Source of the DNA: Lachnospiraceae bacterium 28-4
Lineage (GTDB): Bacteria > Bacillota > Clostridia > Lachnospirales > Lachnospiraceae
DNA: 64,000 nucleotides
Direction: 5' to 3'
NCBI GenBank assembly: GCA_000403275.2
Contig: KE159600.1
Coordinates: 765,708-829,707 of the forward strand
Shown here in pieces: positions 25,555 through 34,686 of this stretch. Position 1 is the stretch's first letter; the number at the start of each line of letters is the position of its first letter. Under the pieces are notes generated by a model that was not told the DNA's origin, ran no database searches, and saw only the letters and a list, made by a program, of their open reading frames with translations. Position numbers and translations under genes: made by a program.

Positions 25555-26991
25555 TTAATAGGTCAGCTCAGGATATTTCTCAATAACTGCCGTATAGAAC
25601 AGATTCAAAGCTTCATCCAATGTTGCGTTGCCTTCGAAATAATTTTTCATAGCGTTCTGGAATTCTTCGTTGCAGCCTTGGTCGTAACCGCTGAGATTGC
25701 TCAAATCGATGGCTTCCGCGCCTGCGCAGTACATTGCCAGAGGATTTGTGCCGCCTAAGATTTTGCTCGAATAGCTGGTATCGGCAGCCATTGCCTCCAT
25801 AGCGGGCTTATTGTTTACAAAATCATCGTCGTCAATTACGATTTCTTTCATGATCGTTTCATCCGTTGTCAGTTTGAGCATAATGTCTTTTACGAGAGTC
25901 GGATTATCCGTGCCAGCTGCCGCGCAGATCCATGTGCCGCCCCAATAGAAACCCTGAGGGCCTTCCGTAATTCCCCATCCGCCCATGTTTCCGATACTTC
26001 CTTCCTGATCCGCAGCCATACTGAAATTAATAAACCATGCGGGCCCGAAATAGCAGAATACTTTTCCTTCCGGATAAAATCCTTTGCTCCAGTCATCGCT
26101 CCAAAGTTCCGCAGAGCTGGTCTGGCCTTTATCAAATAAAGCTTTGGAGTCTTCTACCCAGTTCATAAGATTTTCATCAATATTGATTTTACCGTCTATT
26201 ACCCATTTTGAAGTTACGTTATTGGAATATACGCGATAGCTGTCGTTGACAGAAGACATAATGCTATAGCCGGCCGCTTTCAACTCATCGGCGGTTGCTA
26301 CAAAAGTATCCCAATCCGCTACTTTCTTTTGAACTTCTGCCGGATCATCCGTGCCAAATACTTCTTTAGCAGCTTCCCGGTTATAGAAAAGCGCGCCGGG
26401 ACATCCCTGCCATGAAACGCCTTTTAAGGAACCATCGGAACTTGTAACGATGTCCTTTGTATATTGGTACTGATTGGCTACGTCAGTATCAGTAATACCG
26501 AGATCGGAAACTGCCATGGTGTAAGGAGTATCCACATATTTCAATGCGTAATCGGCTTCTACCAGGAAAATATCGATTTTGTCATCGGCAGCCGCGTTTT
26601 CTTGTTTTAATAATGTTTCGTCCAGATTGTTCTGGTATGCATTGTCATCGTTAGGAGTGATCTGCCAACGAACGGTAACGTCACCGATCTTACCGGTTGT
26701 TCCGTCAACGGCTTCGTATCCAGGATAATGGTCTGTTACGCGGCTCTTAAATTCTTCGTTCCAGCAGTAAATATTGAGGACGCTGCCTTCGCTGCTTTCG
26801 TTGGGAGTTTCGGCTTCGACGGAAGCTTCTGGTGCCTCTGCTTCCGGAACTGCCTCCGGCGCTGTTGTTTCTTCTGCAGAAGCAGGAGCTGCGCTTGGCT
26901 CCGGAGAGGAACCGCAGCCGGCGAATGCTGCTGTTGTTAAAATCCCGGACAATGATAAAGCAATGATGTTTTTAAACTTTTTCATATTCAT
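25555..26991 (-). CDS. Sugar ABC transporter solute-binding lipoprotein
   Basis: The signal peptide ends in a lipobox (AFAGCGSS), so the 478-aa protein is membrane anchored outside the cell. A Glu/Ala/Pro-rich linker (about residues 28-68) precedes the binding fold, which begins SVLNIYCWNEEFKSRV. A Trp-rich segment (GSIGNMGGWGITEG..FYWGGTWICAAAG) fits aromatic stacking against sugars. GGAGG sits 7 bases before the ATG at 26991. Lineage with CUT1 binding proteins is clear; the exact sugar is inferred from the adjacent cellobiose phosphorylase. Confidence 0.88.
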   Translation of the reverse strand: MNMKKFKNIIALSLSGILTTAAFAGCGSSPEPSAAPASAEETTAPEAVPEAEAPEASVEAETPNESSEGSVLNIYCWNEEFKSRVTDHYPGYEAVDGTTGKIGDVTVRWQITPNDDNAYQNNLDETLLKQENAAADDKIDIFLVEADYALKYVDTPYTMAVSDLGITDTDVANQYQYTKDIVTSSDGSLKGVSWQGCPGALFYNREAAKEVFGTDDPAEVQKKVADWDTFVATADELKAAGYSIMSSVNDSYRVYSNNVTSKWVIDGKINIDENLMNWVEDSKALFDKGQTSSAELWSDDWSKGFYPEGKVFCYFGPAWFINFSMAADQEGSIGNMGGWGITEGPQGFYWGGTWICAAAGTDNPTLVKDIMLKLTTDETIMKEIVIDDDDFVNNKPAMEAMAADTSYSSKILGGTNPLAMYCAGAEAIDLSNLSGYDQGCNEEFQNAMKNYFEGNATLDEALNLFYTAVIEKYPELTY

Positions 26992-27024
26992 ATTTCTTCC
27001 TCCATTCTTTTTTAAGCAGATGTT

Positions 27025-27615
27025 TTATAATTTTTTTACCGATCTCCCTATCGATACCGATCCCTCTACAATAAAAGTTTGTTTTAAAGTAGTTCTGGGT
27101 CTTTCGATGAGTTCGGTCAAATGCGATACGGCTTCCCTTCCCATCGAATCGCTGTCCTGTTTTAAGGTAGTGATCGGCGGTTCGTGGATGTAGGAGTAGC
27201 TGATGCCGTCGTATCCCACAACCGAGATGTCGTCAGGGATACTCAGACTGCGGCTTTTGATCAAATTGATTCCTCCGATGGCAGTATAGTCGTCAGGATA
27301 TAGGATACAGGTAGGTTTATCTTTTAAATCAAGAAGCTGCGCCGTACATTCTCCGGCTTTTTTCGTATCGTGGTATTCGCACTCCAGTACATATTCCGAA
27401 GGTATCGTAAGGCCAAACCGTTCCGCGCATTGATAAAAGCTGGTAAGCCTGGCTTGTGTAACGGCGGAATCCGCGCCATGTATGTAAGCAATTTTTCTAT
27501 GGCCCATAGAGTAAAGATATTCCATAAGATCACGAATACCTTTTACATTGTCTGACATAACGGACATGGTATTGTGGAATACGTGGTCAATAGTTACGAT
27601 GGGGATACCGGATGA
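27025..27615 (-). pseudogene. LacI-family regulator remnant, DNA-binding domain lost
   Basis: The readable part begins near residues SSGIPIVTIDHVF and continues through MGHRKIAYIHG, KPTCILYPDDYTAIGGI, DISVVGYDGISYSYIHEPPI and TLKQ, which is the C-terminal two thirds of a LacI/GalR effector-binding domain. The roughly 110 upstream residues expected in the family, including the helix-turn-helix, are absent. The frame upstream becomes the antisense of the phosphorylase gene and no longer resembles LacI. An ATG at 27567 could start a 180-aa fragment but could not bind DNA in the usual way. It lies 33 bases upstream of the binding-protein gene on the same strand, the usual place for the locus regulator. 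Confidence 0.8.
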
Positions 27616-27633
27616 ACGGAAATGGAGGACTCT

Positions 27634-30063
27634 ATGAAATATGGATATTTTGACGATAAGAATCGAGAATATGTAATTACGGAACCAAAGACGCCGCTGC
27701 CCTGGATTAATTATCTGGGTTGCGATGATTTTTTTTCTATCGTTTCAAATACATGCGGCGGCTATAGTTTTTATAAGGATGCAAGGCTGCTCAGGCTGAC
27801 AAGATACCGCTATAATAATGTGCCCTGTGATATGGGCGGACACTATTATTATATTAATGATGGCGGTACCATTTGGAATCCGGGATGGCAGCCTTCAAAA
27901 ACGGAATTGGATAGTTATATCTGCCGTCATGGAATGGGGTATAGCGTGTTTGCAGGAAAAAAAGACGGGATAAAAGCGGAAGTAACGGCTTTTGTGCCTG
28001 TCGGAGATAACTGCGAGGTACATAAAGTAAAGATATGCAATGAAAGCGGCGGAAGAAAAGAGCTGAAGATATTTTCTTTTGTAGAATTTTGCTTATGGAA
28101 CGCTATGGACGATATGACAAATTTCCAGAGAAATTTCAGTATTGGAGAAGTGGAAGTGGAGGATTCCGTTATTTACCATAAGACGGAGTACAGGGAAAGA
28201 AGAAACCACTATGCCATATTCGGAGTAAATGAAAAGATTGATGGTTTTGATACGGATAGAGATGTTTTTCTTGGCGCTTATAATGGTTTTGAACGGCCGG
28301 AGTCGGTAGTAAGGGGAAAAACAGGAGATTCCATTGTAAACGGCTGGTCTCCCATAGGATCCCATCAACTGGATATCGACTTGGAAGACGGAGAGTCCAG
28401 GGTTTTCGTTTTCATACTCGGCTATGTGGAGAATAAAGAGGAAGAAAAATGGGAAGGGCCGGGCATTATTAACAAAGCGCCGGCATTGGCCATGATGCAA
28501 AGATACAATACGGAGGAGAAAGCCGATCGGGCTTTGGAAAAATTAGAAGAATACTGGGGAGGTCTGCTTGGCAGATTTCATGTGAAAACGGGCGATGAGA
28601 AATTCGATAGAATGATGAATATATGGCATCCGTATCAGTGTATGGCAACATTTAATATGTCCCGATCGGCATCGTATTATGAATCAGGAATCGGCAGAGG
28701 GATGGGATTCAGGGATTCCTGCCAGGATCTGCTCGGTTTCGTGCATTTAATTCCGGACAGGGCGAGGGAGAGAATTATAGATATTGCGTCTACTCAGTTT
28801 GAAGACGGGAGCGCATATCATCAATATCAGCCTTTAACAAAGAAGGGGAATGGAGATATTGGCAGCGGTTTTAACGATGATCCGCTCTGGCTAATTGCCG
28901 GGACGGCAGCGTATATTCGGGAAACGGGAGATTTTGCTATATTGGACGAGATGGTTCCTTACGATGGCGATAAGGAAAAGGCGACTACATTAATGGAGCA
29001 TTTGCGTCGTTCCTTCCGTTATACAACGACTCATTTAGGCCCTCATCGTCTGCCCTTGATCGGACGTGCGGATTGGAACGATTGCCTGAATTTGAACTGT
29101 TTTTCCAAAAAACCAGGAGAATCTTTCCAGATAACGGGAGCATCGGAGGGGCCGGTAGCGGAATCGGTGTTTATCGCCGGTATGTTTGTAAAATATGGGA
29201 AAGAATATGCCGAACTTTGCAGATGCAGGAATCTGATAGAAGAGGCGGAGGAAGTGGAAGGAAAAGTACAGGAAATGTACGATGCTGTTTTGGACAAGGG
29301 ATGGGATGGAGAATGGTTCTTACGGGCCTATGATGCCAATGGCGGAAAGGTAGGATCCAAAGAATGCAGTGATGGGCAGATATATATCGAACCCCAGGGA
29401 TTTTGCGTATTGGCAGGTATTGGTATAGAAGAAGGGTATGCGAAGAAAGCGTTGGAATCGGTGGAAAAATTCCTGGATACGGAATATGGTATTGTATTGC
29501 TGCAGCCCGCGTATAAAGATTATCATCTGGAACTTGGAGAGGTTAGTTCTTATCCTTGCGGGTATAAGGAAAATGGGGGGATTTTCTGCCACAATAATCC
29601 ATGGATTACAATAGCGGAGACGCTGATGGGGAACGGAGAAAGGGCTTTTGAGACTTATCGGAAGATATGTCCTGCTTATATTGAGGAAATCAGCGATATT
29701 CATAGGACAGAGCCTTATGTATATTCCCAGATGATTGCAGGAAAGGATGCGCTGCGTCATGGGGAGGCGAAGAACAGTTGGCTGACGGGAACTGCAGCAT
29801 GGACGTTTGTAAGCGCGTCCCAGTATATCCTGGGCGTCCGGCCATGCTTGGAAGGGCTTATGATCGATCCCTGTCTTCCTGCGGGATTCAGGGAATGCGG
29901 GATTTTGCGCACATTTCGGGATACGGTATATGATATTGTCATTGTAAATAAAAAGAATGCAAAAAAAGGGATCCGGCGTCTTGTTGTGGATGGAAAGGAA
30001 ATAGAGGGAAATATAGTTCCGGCCGGCGATGCGGATAGAGTGGAAGTGATAGCGGAAATGTAA
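27634..30063 (+). CDS. Cellobiose phosphorylase (GH94)
   Basis: The enzyme splits cellobiose with phosphate into glucose 1-phosphate and glucose in the cytosol. The 809 aa is the usual length. The N-terminus [20 protein letters not shown], the block [19 protein letters not shown], and [20 protein letters not shown] followed by DDPLW (containing the general-acid Asp) are characteristic of GH94 cellobiose phosphorylases. GGAGG lies 5 bases before the ATG at 27634. The gene begins at the point where the lacI remnant ends, so its original promoter region may have been changed. The broken GH1 gene follows 34 bases later, probably in the same operon originally. Confidence 0.92.
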   Translation: MKYGYFDDKNREYVITEPKTPLPWINYLGCDDFFSIVSNTCGGYSFYKDARLLRLTRYRYNNVPCDMGGHYYYINDGGTIWNPGWQPSKTELDSYICRHGMGYSVFAGKKDGIKAEVTAFVPVGDNCEVHKVKICNESGGRKELKIFSFVEFCLWNAMDDMTNFQRNFSIGEVEVEDSVIYHKTEYRERRNHYAIFGVNEKIDGFDTDRDVFLGAYNGFERPESVVRGKTGDSIVNGWSPIGSHQLDIDLEDGESRVFVFILGYVENKEEEKWEGPGIINKAPALAMMQRYNTEEKADRALEKLEEYWGGLLGRFHVKTGDEKFDRMMNIWHPYQCMATFNMSRSASYYESGIGRGMGFRDSCQDLLGFVHLIPDRARERIIDIASTQFEDGSAYHQYQPLTKKGNGDIGSGFNDDPLWLIAGTAAYIRETGDFAILDEMVPYDGDKEKATTLMEHLRRSFRYTTTHLGPHRLPLIGRADWNDCLNLNCFSKKPGESFQITGASEGPVAESVFIAGMFVKYGKEYAELCRCRNLIEEAEEVEGKVQEMYDAVLDKGWDGEWFLRAYDANGGKVGSKECSDGQIYIEPQGFCVLAGIGIEEGYAKKALESVEKFLDTEYGIVLLQPAYKDYHLELGEVSSYPCGYKENGGIFCHNNPWITIAETLMGNGERAFETYRKICPAYIEEISDIHRTEPYVYSQMIAGKDALRHGEAKNSWLTGTAAWTFVSASQYILGVRPCLEGLMIDPCLPAGFRECGILRTFRDTVYDIVIVNKKNAKKGIRRLVVDGKEIEGNIVPAGDADRVEVIAEM

Positions 30064-30097
30064 GAGAAATCAAAAGGAATTGGGAATGGGAGGAAAG

Positions 30098-30733
30098 ATG
30101 ATTATGGGATTTCCGAAAGGTTTTATGTGGGGGGCGGCAACGGCGTCTTATCAGATAGAAGGAGCAGCAAAAGAGGATGGAAGGGGAGCGTCTATATGGG
30201 ATGTTTTTTCTCATACGGAAGGTAAAATAAAAAGTATGGAAAACGGAGACATTGCCTGTGATCATTATCATCGAATGGAGGAAGATGTAAAAATCATGAA
30301 AGAAATGGGGCTGCGCGCTTATCGGTTTTCGATTTCCTGGTCCAGATTGTTTCCTTTGGGAGACGGAATGAGGAACGAAAAAGGATTTGCTTTTTATGAT
30401 AAACTGGTGGATTGTTTGTTGGAGAACGGTATTGAACCCGTTATGACGCTTTTTCATTGGGATCTGCCTCAGGCGCTTTTTGAAAAAGGCGGGTTTGCAT
30501 GGGAGGGAATCAGCGATATTTTTGGGAGATATGCAGGTGCGGCAGCGGATCATTTTTCGGATAGAGTAAAAATGTTTCTTACGATTAATGAACCTCAATG
30601 TGTGACGGAGCTCGGTTATGTAAAGGGGGTGCATGCGCCGGGATATCAATGGAAGGAAGGGCAGGAAGGAGTAGTCATGAAAAACCTGCTGTTGTCCCAT
30701 GGCAAGGCCGTGAAAGCGTTGCGCCAATATGCC
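30098..30733 (+). pseudogene. GH1 beta-glucosidase, N-terminal part of a broken gene
   Basis: The segment FPKGFMWGAATASYQIEGAA, the block YRFSISWSRLFP and the acid/base motif LTINEPQCVTELGY identify a family 1 beta-glucosidase. The fragment stops being GH1 after KAVKALRQYA at 30733. The frame then runs four foreign codons to a stop at 30743-30745. Joining 30098-30733, 34997-35593 and 38425-38523 gives a continuous 443-aa GH1 protein, so the gene was intact before two insertions. Starts at 30098 and 30104 are both possible behind GGGAGG. Confidence 0.92.
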
Positions 30734-30887
30734 GTTACGGTATAATAACGACAAACGGAAAAAGCCTTTATTTTCAAGGGGTTTGAGCGTTTGCCGTCAT
30801 TTATTCAATTCCTTTTCCAAGTTGAAACATGGCGAGAAAAATATCGAAAAAAGGAGGCTGTTTCATTAACGACAAAATTTAATAGTG

Positions 30888-30918
30888 CCAGCGGTCCGGT
30901 GTATTGCCTGACCGCTGG
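30888..30918 (+). other. Perfect 9-bp hairpin in the gene-free left part of the cargo element
   Basis: CCAGCGGTC at 30888-30896 pairs fully with GACCGCTGG at 30910-30918 around a 13-base loop. The sequence after it is not T-rich. The 320 bases between the element edge and the first gene otherwise hold only this hairpin, the CGACAA motifs, a second hairpin at 30969 and the operon promoter. It could be part of a small RNA or a recombinase-binding structure. Confidence 0.35.
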
Positions 30919-30968
30919 TTGCCTTGGCTGATTCATTTAAACCGTATGACTAATATAGCGGCACATAT

Positions 30969-31015
30969 ATCAACGCCTATTTGAGAAAAAGGCTCAAATT
31001 AATGTTGATTTTTTT
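30969..31015 (+). terminator. Nested hairpin with T-run ahead of the defence-type operon
   Basis: ATCAAC (30969) pairs with GTTGAT (31004-31009), enclosing a TTTGAG/CTCAAA stem, and is followed directly by a run of seven T. It would stop transcription entering from the broken GH1 gene and so isolate the cargo operon, whose own -35 box overlaps its right arm. Confidence 0.55.
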
Positions 31016-31032
31016 GCGATTCTGTGTATAAT
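31005..31032 (+). promoter_or_regulatory. Promoter of the four-gene cargo operon
   Basis: A TTGATT -35 box (31005-31010) and a consensus TATAAT -10 box (31027-31032) are separated by 16 bases. AGGAGG follows at 31039-31044, 9 bases before the ATG at 31054. Confidence 0.7.
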
Positions 31033-31053
31033 AAAATCAGGAGGTAATGCGTA

Positions 31054-32316
31054 ATGTTGATACAATTTCGTTTCAAGAATTTTAAATCTTTTAGAGATGA
31101 TACCATTTTAGATCTTTCTGCCACTAAAATCACGGAACATTCTGACAGGGTTATTTCTGCTGGATATGATAAACTATTGCCTACAGCAGCTATTTTTGGG
31201 GCAAATGCAAGTGGCAAATCAAATGTGATTGAAGCTTTTCGTTATATGATGACTTATGTGATAGAGTCTTTTTCATATGGTGGCGATCCGAATGACAGAA
31301 AAACGAAAAACAAAAAATTGAAATATACTCCTTTTTTGTTTGATAGTGCCAGCAAGGATGCTGAATCCTCTTTCGAAGTTTACTTTATGGGTACGGAAGA
31401 ACGTGGGTATAAATCATACAACTACGGATTTACACTGAATCAAGATGGTGTTATTGAAGAATGGTTAAATTCAAAAGCCAAGACTGCCAGGGAGTATAAA
31501 CAAGTTTTTTATCGTAACGGAAATGAACTGGATTTATCAGGACTTCCCACTAAGAGCCAGGAACTTATTCGAATTTCTTTGAATAAGGAAGCCCTTATTG
31601 TTTCTCTGGGTGCAAAACTGAAAGTTACGAAATTGAAATCCATTCGAGATTGGTTTTATAATACAAATTTTACTAATTTTGGAAATCCTTACGAGAACGT
31701 TTTTCTTTCTTCTCTCATCCCAGATGGTTTTGCAGAAAATAAATCTGTTCAAGATAAAGTTGTTGCTTATTTTTCATCCTTTGATTCTTCCATTATTGGA
31801 TTTCATACTGAGGTTTTGAAAGGCGAAGATGAAGATCACAGGCATGTTAAAATAGATGCAATTCATTGTATGGTTAACGGTGGAACAGCCTCTATACCAT
31901 TGGAGGAGGAATCCGATGGAACCTTGAAAATGTTTGCACTTTACCCTGCGTTGCAAGACACTTTGGAAAATGGCGGAGTGCTTTTTGTTGATGAATTGAA
32001 TGCCAGATTGCACCCTTTGTTGGTCAGAAGTTTTTTGATTACTTTTTTGAATCCGGAAATCAACTCGAAACATGCCCAATTAGTATTTACAACCCATGAT
32101 TCCTGGCAGCTTTCTAATAATCTTCTTCGAAGAGATGAAATTTGGTTTACTGAAAAAGATGATAGTGGCGTTTCTGCACTTTACTCACTAGCAGATTTTG
32201 TGGATGAGGATGGCATAAAAATTCGTAAAGACGAAAGCTATGAGAAAAACTATTTGCTTGGAAAATACGGTGCGATTCCTACATTGAAATATTTTGACAT
32301 GTTCAGGGAGGGATAA
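31054..32316 (+). CDS. rloA: AAA ATPase of the RloA/AbiLi type
   Basis: The 420-aa protein begins IQFRFKNFKSFRDDTILDLSA and has Walker A GANASGKSN near residue 50, an ESDGTLKMFALYPAL signature-like segment near 290, Walker B VLFVDELNARLHP and a switch His in FTTHDSWQ. This is the AAA15/OLD-like ATPase architecture that pairs with RloB in restriction-linked and AbiL abortive-infection loci. No nuclease domain is fused. It starts the operon behind its own promoter and is followed 2 bases later by rloB. It probably acts as the sensor or motor of an anti-phage module; that role is inferred from the family. Confidence 0.82.
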   Translation: MLIQFRFKNFKSFRDDTILDLSATKITEHSDRVISAGYDKLLPTAAIFGANASGKSNVIEAFRYMMTYVIESFSYGGDPNDRKTKNKKLKYTPFLFDSASKDAESSFEVYFMGTEERGYKSYNYGFTLNQDGVIEEWLNSKAKTAREYKQVFYRNGNELDLSGLPTKSQELIRISLNKEALIVSLGAKLKVTKLKSIRDWFYNTNFTNFGNPYENVFLSSLIPDGFAENKSVQDKVVAYFSSFDSSIIGFHTEVLKGEDEDHRHVKIDAIHCMVNGGTASIPLEEESDGTLKMFALYPALQDTLENGGVLFVDELNARLHPLLVRSFLITFLNPEINSKHAQLVFTTHDSWQLSNNLLRRDEIWFTEKDDSGVSALYSLADFVDEDGIKIRKDESYEKNYLLGKYGAIPTLKYFDMFREG

Positions 32317-32318
32317 GC

Positions 32319-32978
32319 ATGGCAAAAGCAGATAGAAAAGGAAAACGTAAAGGGAGAGACAATTTTCGCACAAGGGTTCCGGATTTAGGGTATTATTTTA
32401 TAGTAACTGATACAAGGGAAACCGAAGAAAACTATATGTATGGGCTCCGGGACTCTCTCCCTAAGGATTTACAAGGGCGAATTGTAATTAAAGTTTCTAA
32501 AGCTAAAACAGATGAACTTGTTACTGCGTGTAAAGAACAAGCTGCCATGGAGCCCCAATATGGAGAACCTTGGATTGTATTTGACCGTGACAGGGTTATT
32601 CATTTTGATCAAATTATAGAAAACGCCAAACAGGAAGGGGTTAATGTAGGCTGGTCAAATCCCTGCATTGAGATTTGGTTTGATGCTTACTTTGGGAGAA
32701 TGCATGGCTATCAGGATTCTGTTACATGCTGTCGCGAGTTTGCTAATACTTTTGAAAAGAAAACCGGACAGGAATATAAAAAGTCCAGCAACCAGATTTA
32801 TACTATGCTGAATCGTTATGGTAATGAGCCAGAAGCCATTAAGATAGCAGGATCTCGTTACGCACAGTATTTAAGAGACGGGGTAGATAAACCATCAGGA
32901 ATGTGTCCGTGCACAACGGTACATAGGCTGGTAGATGAAATAAAAGATAAAATAGAAAGGAGTACTTCAAATGAGTGA
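32319..32978 (+). CDS. rloB: RloB/AbiLii-family TOPRIM-like protein
   Basis: The 219-aa protein shows FIVTDTRETEENYMYGL with an acidic Glu and EPWIVFDRDRV with a D-x-D pair, then NVGWSNPCIEIWFDAYFG. These are the landmarks of RloB-like proteins, which have a TOPRIM-type nuclease fold. The basic N-terminal tail (ADRKGKRKGRDNF) could bind nucleic acid. RloB is thought to be the effector partner of RloA. It overlaps the next gene by 8 bases, indicating coupled translation. Confidence 0.82.
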   Translation: MAKADRKGKRKGRDNFRTRVPDLGYYFIVTDTRETEENYMYGLRDSLPKDLQGRIVIKVSKAKTDELVTACKEQAAMEPQYGEPWIVFDRDRVIHFDQIIENAKQEGVNVGWSNPCIEIWFDAYFGRMHGYQDSVTCCREFANTFEKKTGQEYKKSSNQIYTMLNRYGNEPEAIKIAGSRYAQYLRDGVDKPSGMCPCTTVHRLVDEIKDKIERSTSNE

Positions 32979-33891
32979 TATTTTCAAACTGAAAGTATGT
33001 ATTGGCAATGCCAATATTGAATTAGAAGGAGAAGGGAACCTTGTACATACAATCTTTTCTGAATTGAGAGAGGATGGTTTGGGGAAACTATCTGATTCGG
33101 TTCCTGTGGAGATAAAGAATGATGTGTCCGACAGGGAGATAGGTAACAATATTCCTTGTGAAGAAAAAAATAACATTGAGATAAAGGAACCGCAAATTAA
33201 AGAGACTTCCAAGTTGCCACAGATTAACACAATTGTTATTAAGAATCTACCCAAAACAGAAACTGAATGGATTGTTGTCTATGCTTTATATGTATCAGAA
33301 CAAGGGACAAAGATTTTCAACAAAGAAGATTTGCGTCAGCTATATCAGGATAGCGGACGGTTGGATGAAAATAGAAATAAGAATTTTTCAACAAACATAA
33401 AAAAAGCAATTGCAGCAGATTGGTTTGAAATAGTAAATAATGATACTTACTCACTATCAGAAACAGGAAAGGGAATAGCTTATGAAATTATTCAACGTAC
33501 TGCTAGCAGTGATGGAGGGAAGAAAGCCAGGAAATTAATATCCTCTTCAAAAACAGCATATACAATAGTCGATTTAGGATTGGAGGAGGAACAGCGGCAA
33601 GAATTCAAACAATATTTGTTATCATTTAAAGGTATAAATAATATGGAACAAGTAGTCTTAATAGCATATAAACTTACACAATATGGGGTTGCGGAATTTA
33701 GTGGAGATATCATTTTTACCGCACTCAGGATTGCTGATTTGCCTACTTCCTTTGATTTAAAGGCCGCCTTAAATAATGCAAAAAATTTGAAGAATTATTT
33801 CGTTTCAGGAAAAGAGGCGGGGATGTATAAACTCTACCATCTTGGTGAAGACCATGCAAAAGAGCTCGAGAAAGGTCGTGGTGCTGAATAA
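32971..33891 (+). CDS. Unrecognised cargo-operon protein with winged-helix-like regions
   Basis: I do not recognise this 306-aa protein. Residues 1-35 (IFKLKVCIGNANIELEGEGN) look like a small beta-hairpin domain. Residues 36-85 are charged and probably flexible. Residues about 92-170 alternate helices and end in NNDTYSLSETGKGIAYEII, the strand-wing pattern of a winged helix. Residues about 200-300 look like a second helical domain ending in GMYKLYHLGEDHAKEL. No catalytic motif is visible. It overlaps rloB by 8 bases and the next gene by 1 base, so it belongs to the same functional unit. A nucleic-acid or adaptor role is only an inference. Confidence 0.7.
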   Translation: MSDIFKLKVCIGNANIELEGEGNLVHTIFSELREDGLGKLSDSVPVEIKNDVSDREIGNNIPCEEKNNIEIKEPQIKETSKLPQINTIVIKNLPKTETEWIVVYALYVSEQGTKIFNKEDLRQLYQDSGRLDENRNKNFSTNIKKAIAADWFEIVNNDTYSLSETGKGIAYEIIQRTASSDGGKKARKLISSSKTAYTIVDLGLEEEQRQEFKQYLLSFKGINNMEQVVLIAYKLTQYGVAEFSGDIIFTALRIADLPTSFDLKAALNNAKNLKNYFVSGKEAGMYKLYHLGEDHAKELEKGRGAE

Positions 33892-34634
33892 TGGAAGAAT
33901 TGGAACTATTCATTTTGCGCATTCCAAAGTTCAAAGAAAAAACAGCGGCAGAGTTAATTGATTATTTTGCATATTTCTTATTGCAAGAGAAGAAAATCCA
34001 AACCATATCTGCTATACAAATAAAGCAATGTTTTATTGAACTGTCTATACAACCCTACTCGAATATTTCCGCGTATTTGAGTAAAAATTCTGCAAAACAG
34101 GGTAAGTATATTAAACAGAAATCTGGATATACATTGAGCAGATTAACAAGGGAACAACTTGCAACAAGTGTTAATGATGTAGTTGTCCCTCCTGTGTCGA
34201 ATAATCTTATTGATTTAAGTATTTTCGATCAAACTCCATATTACATAAAAGCAGCAGCGAAAGAAATGATTCACTGTTATGATGCCGGCTTTTATAATGC
34301 TACGCTTGTATTAATGAGGAAATTAACTGAAACCTTAATTATCGAATGCTTTGAGCGATATGGTTTTGAAAGTGATATAAAAGATTCCAAAGGGGTATTT
34401 TTCTACTTGAGTGATTTAATACCACACTTTCTTAACTGCCCAAGATGGAATGCCAGTCGTAATATAAATAAAAGTCTCTTATCTGTAAAACACTTCGGTG
34501 ATTTAAGTGCTCATAATCGACGGTATTTGGCAAAAAAGAGTGATATCGACAATATGAAAATAGATTTAAGACAAGCATTACAGGAAATTGTGTTAATCAT
34601 TGATTATCCGAATTGGAAAAAAGAACAAGTCTAA
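33891..34634 (+). CDS. Unrecognised cargo-operon protein: winged-helix-like plus HEPN/DUF4145-like domain
   Basis: This 247-aa protein has two parts. Residues 1-90 form helices and a wing (YLSKNSAKQGKYIKQKSGYT) like a small winged helix. Residues about 115-240 contain YYIKAAAKEMIHCYDAGFYN, a long helix MRKLTETLIIECFERYG and KHFGDLSAHNRRYLAKKSD. The GDLSAH stretch resembles the GN-x-AAH signature of DUF4145/HEPN-type helical bundles, some of which are RNases or RNase-derived. The ATG overlaps the previous stop by one base (TAATG). It closes the operon. An effector or antitoxin-like role is possible but not shown. Confidence 0.68.
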   Translation: MEELELFILRIPKFKEKTAAELIDYFAYFLLQEKKIQTISAIQIKQCFIELSIQPYSNISAYLSKNSAKQGKYIKQKSGYTLSRLTREQLATSVNDVVVPPVSNNLIDLSIFDQTPYYIKAAAKEMIHCYDAGFYNATLVLMRKLTETLIIECFERYGFESDIKDSKGVFFYLSDLIPHFLNCPRWNASRNINKSLLSVKHFGDLSAHNRRYLAKKSDIDNMKIDLRQALQEIVLIIDYPNWKKEQV

Positions 34635-34642
34635 TGAGAAAC

Positions 34643-34686
34643 GCTCAACATCCTTTAACTCATAAGATGTTGGGCATTTCTTGTTA
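34643..34686 (+). terminator. Terminator of the cargo operon
   Basis: GCTCAACATC at 34643 pairs with GATGTTGGGC ending at 34675 (one mismatch), followed by ATTTCTTGTT. It lies 9 bases after the last stop codon. Confidence 0.7.

Noticed and set aside
30829-30882. Short open frame MARKISKKGGCFINDKI in the left end of the cargo element, possibly the start of a lost integrase
   Set aside because: Only 17 codons, no clear ribosome site, and no further recombinase-like sequence in any frame nearby.
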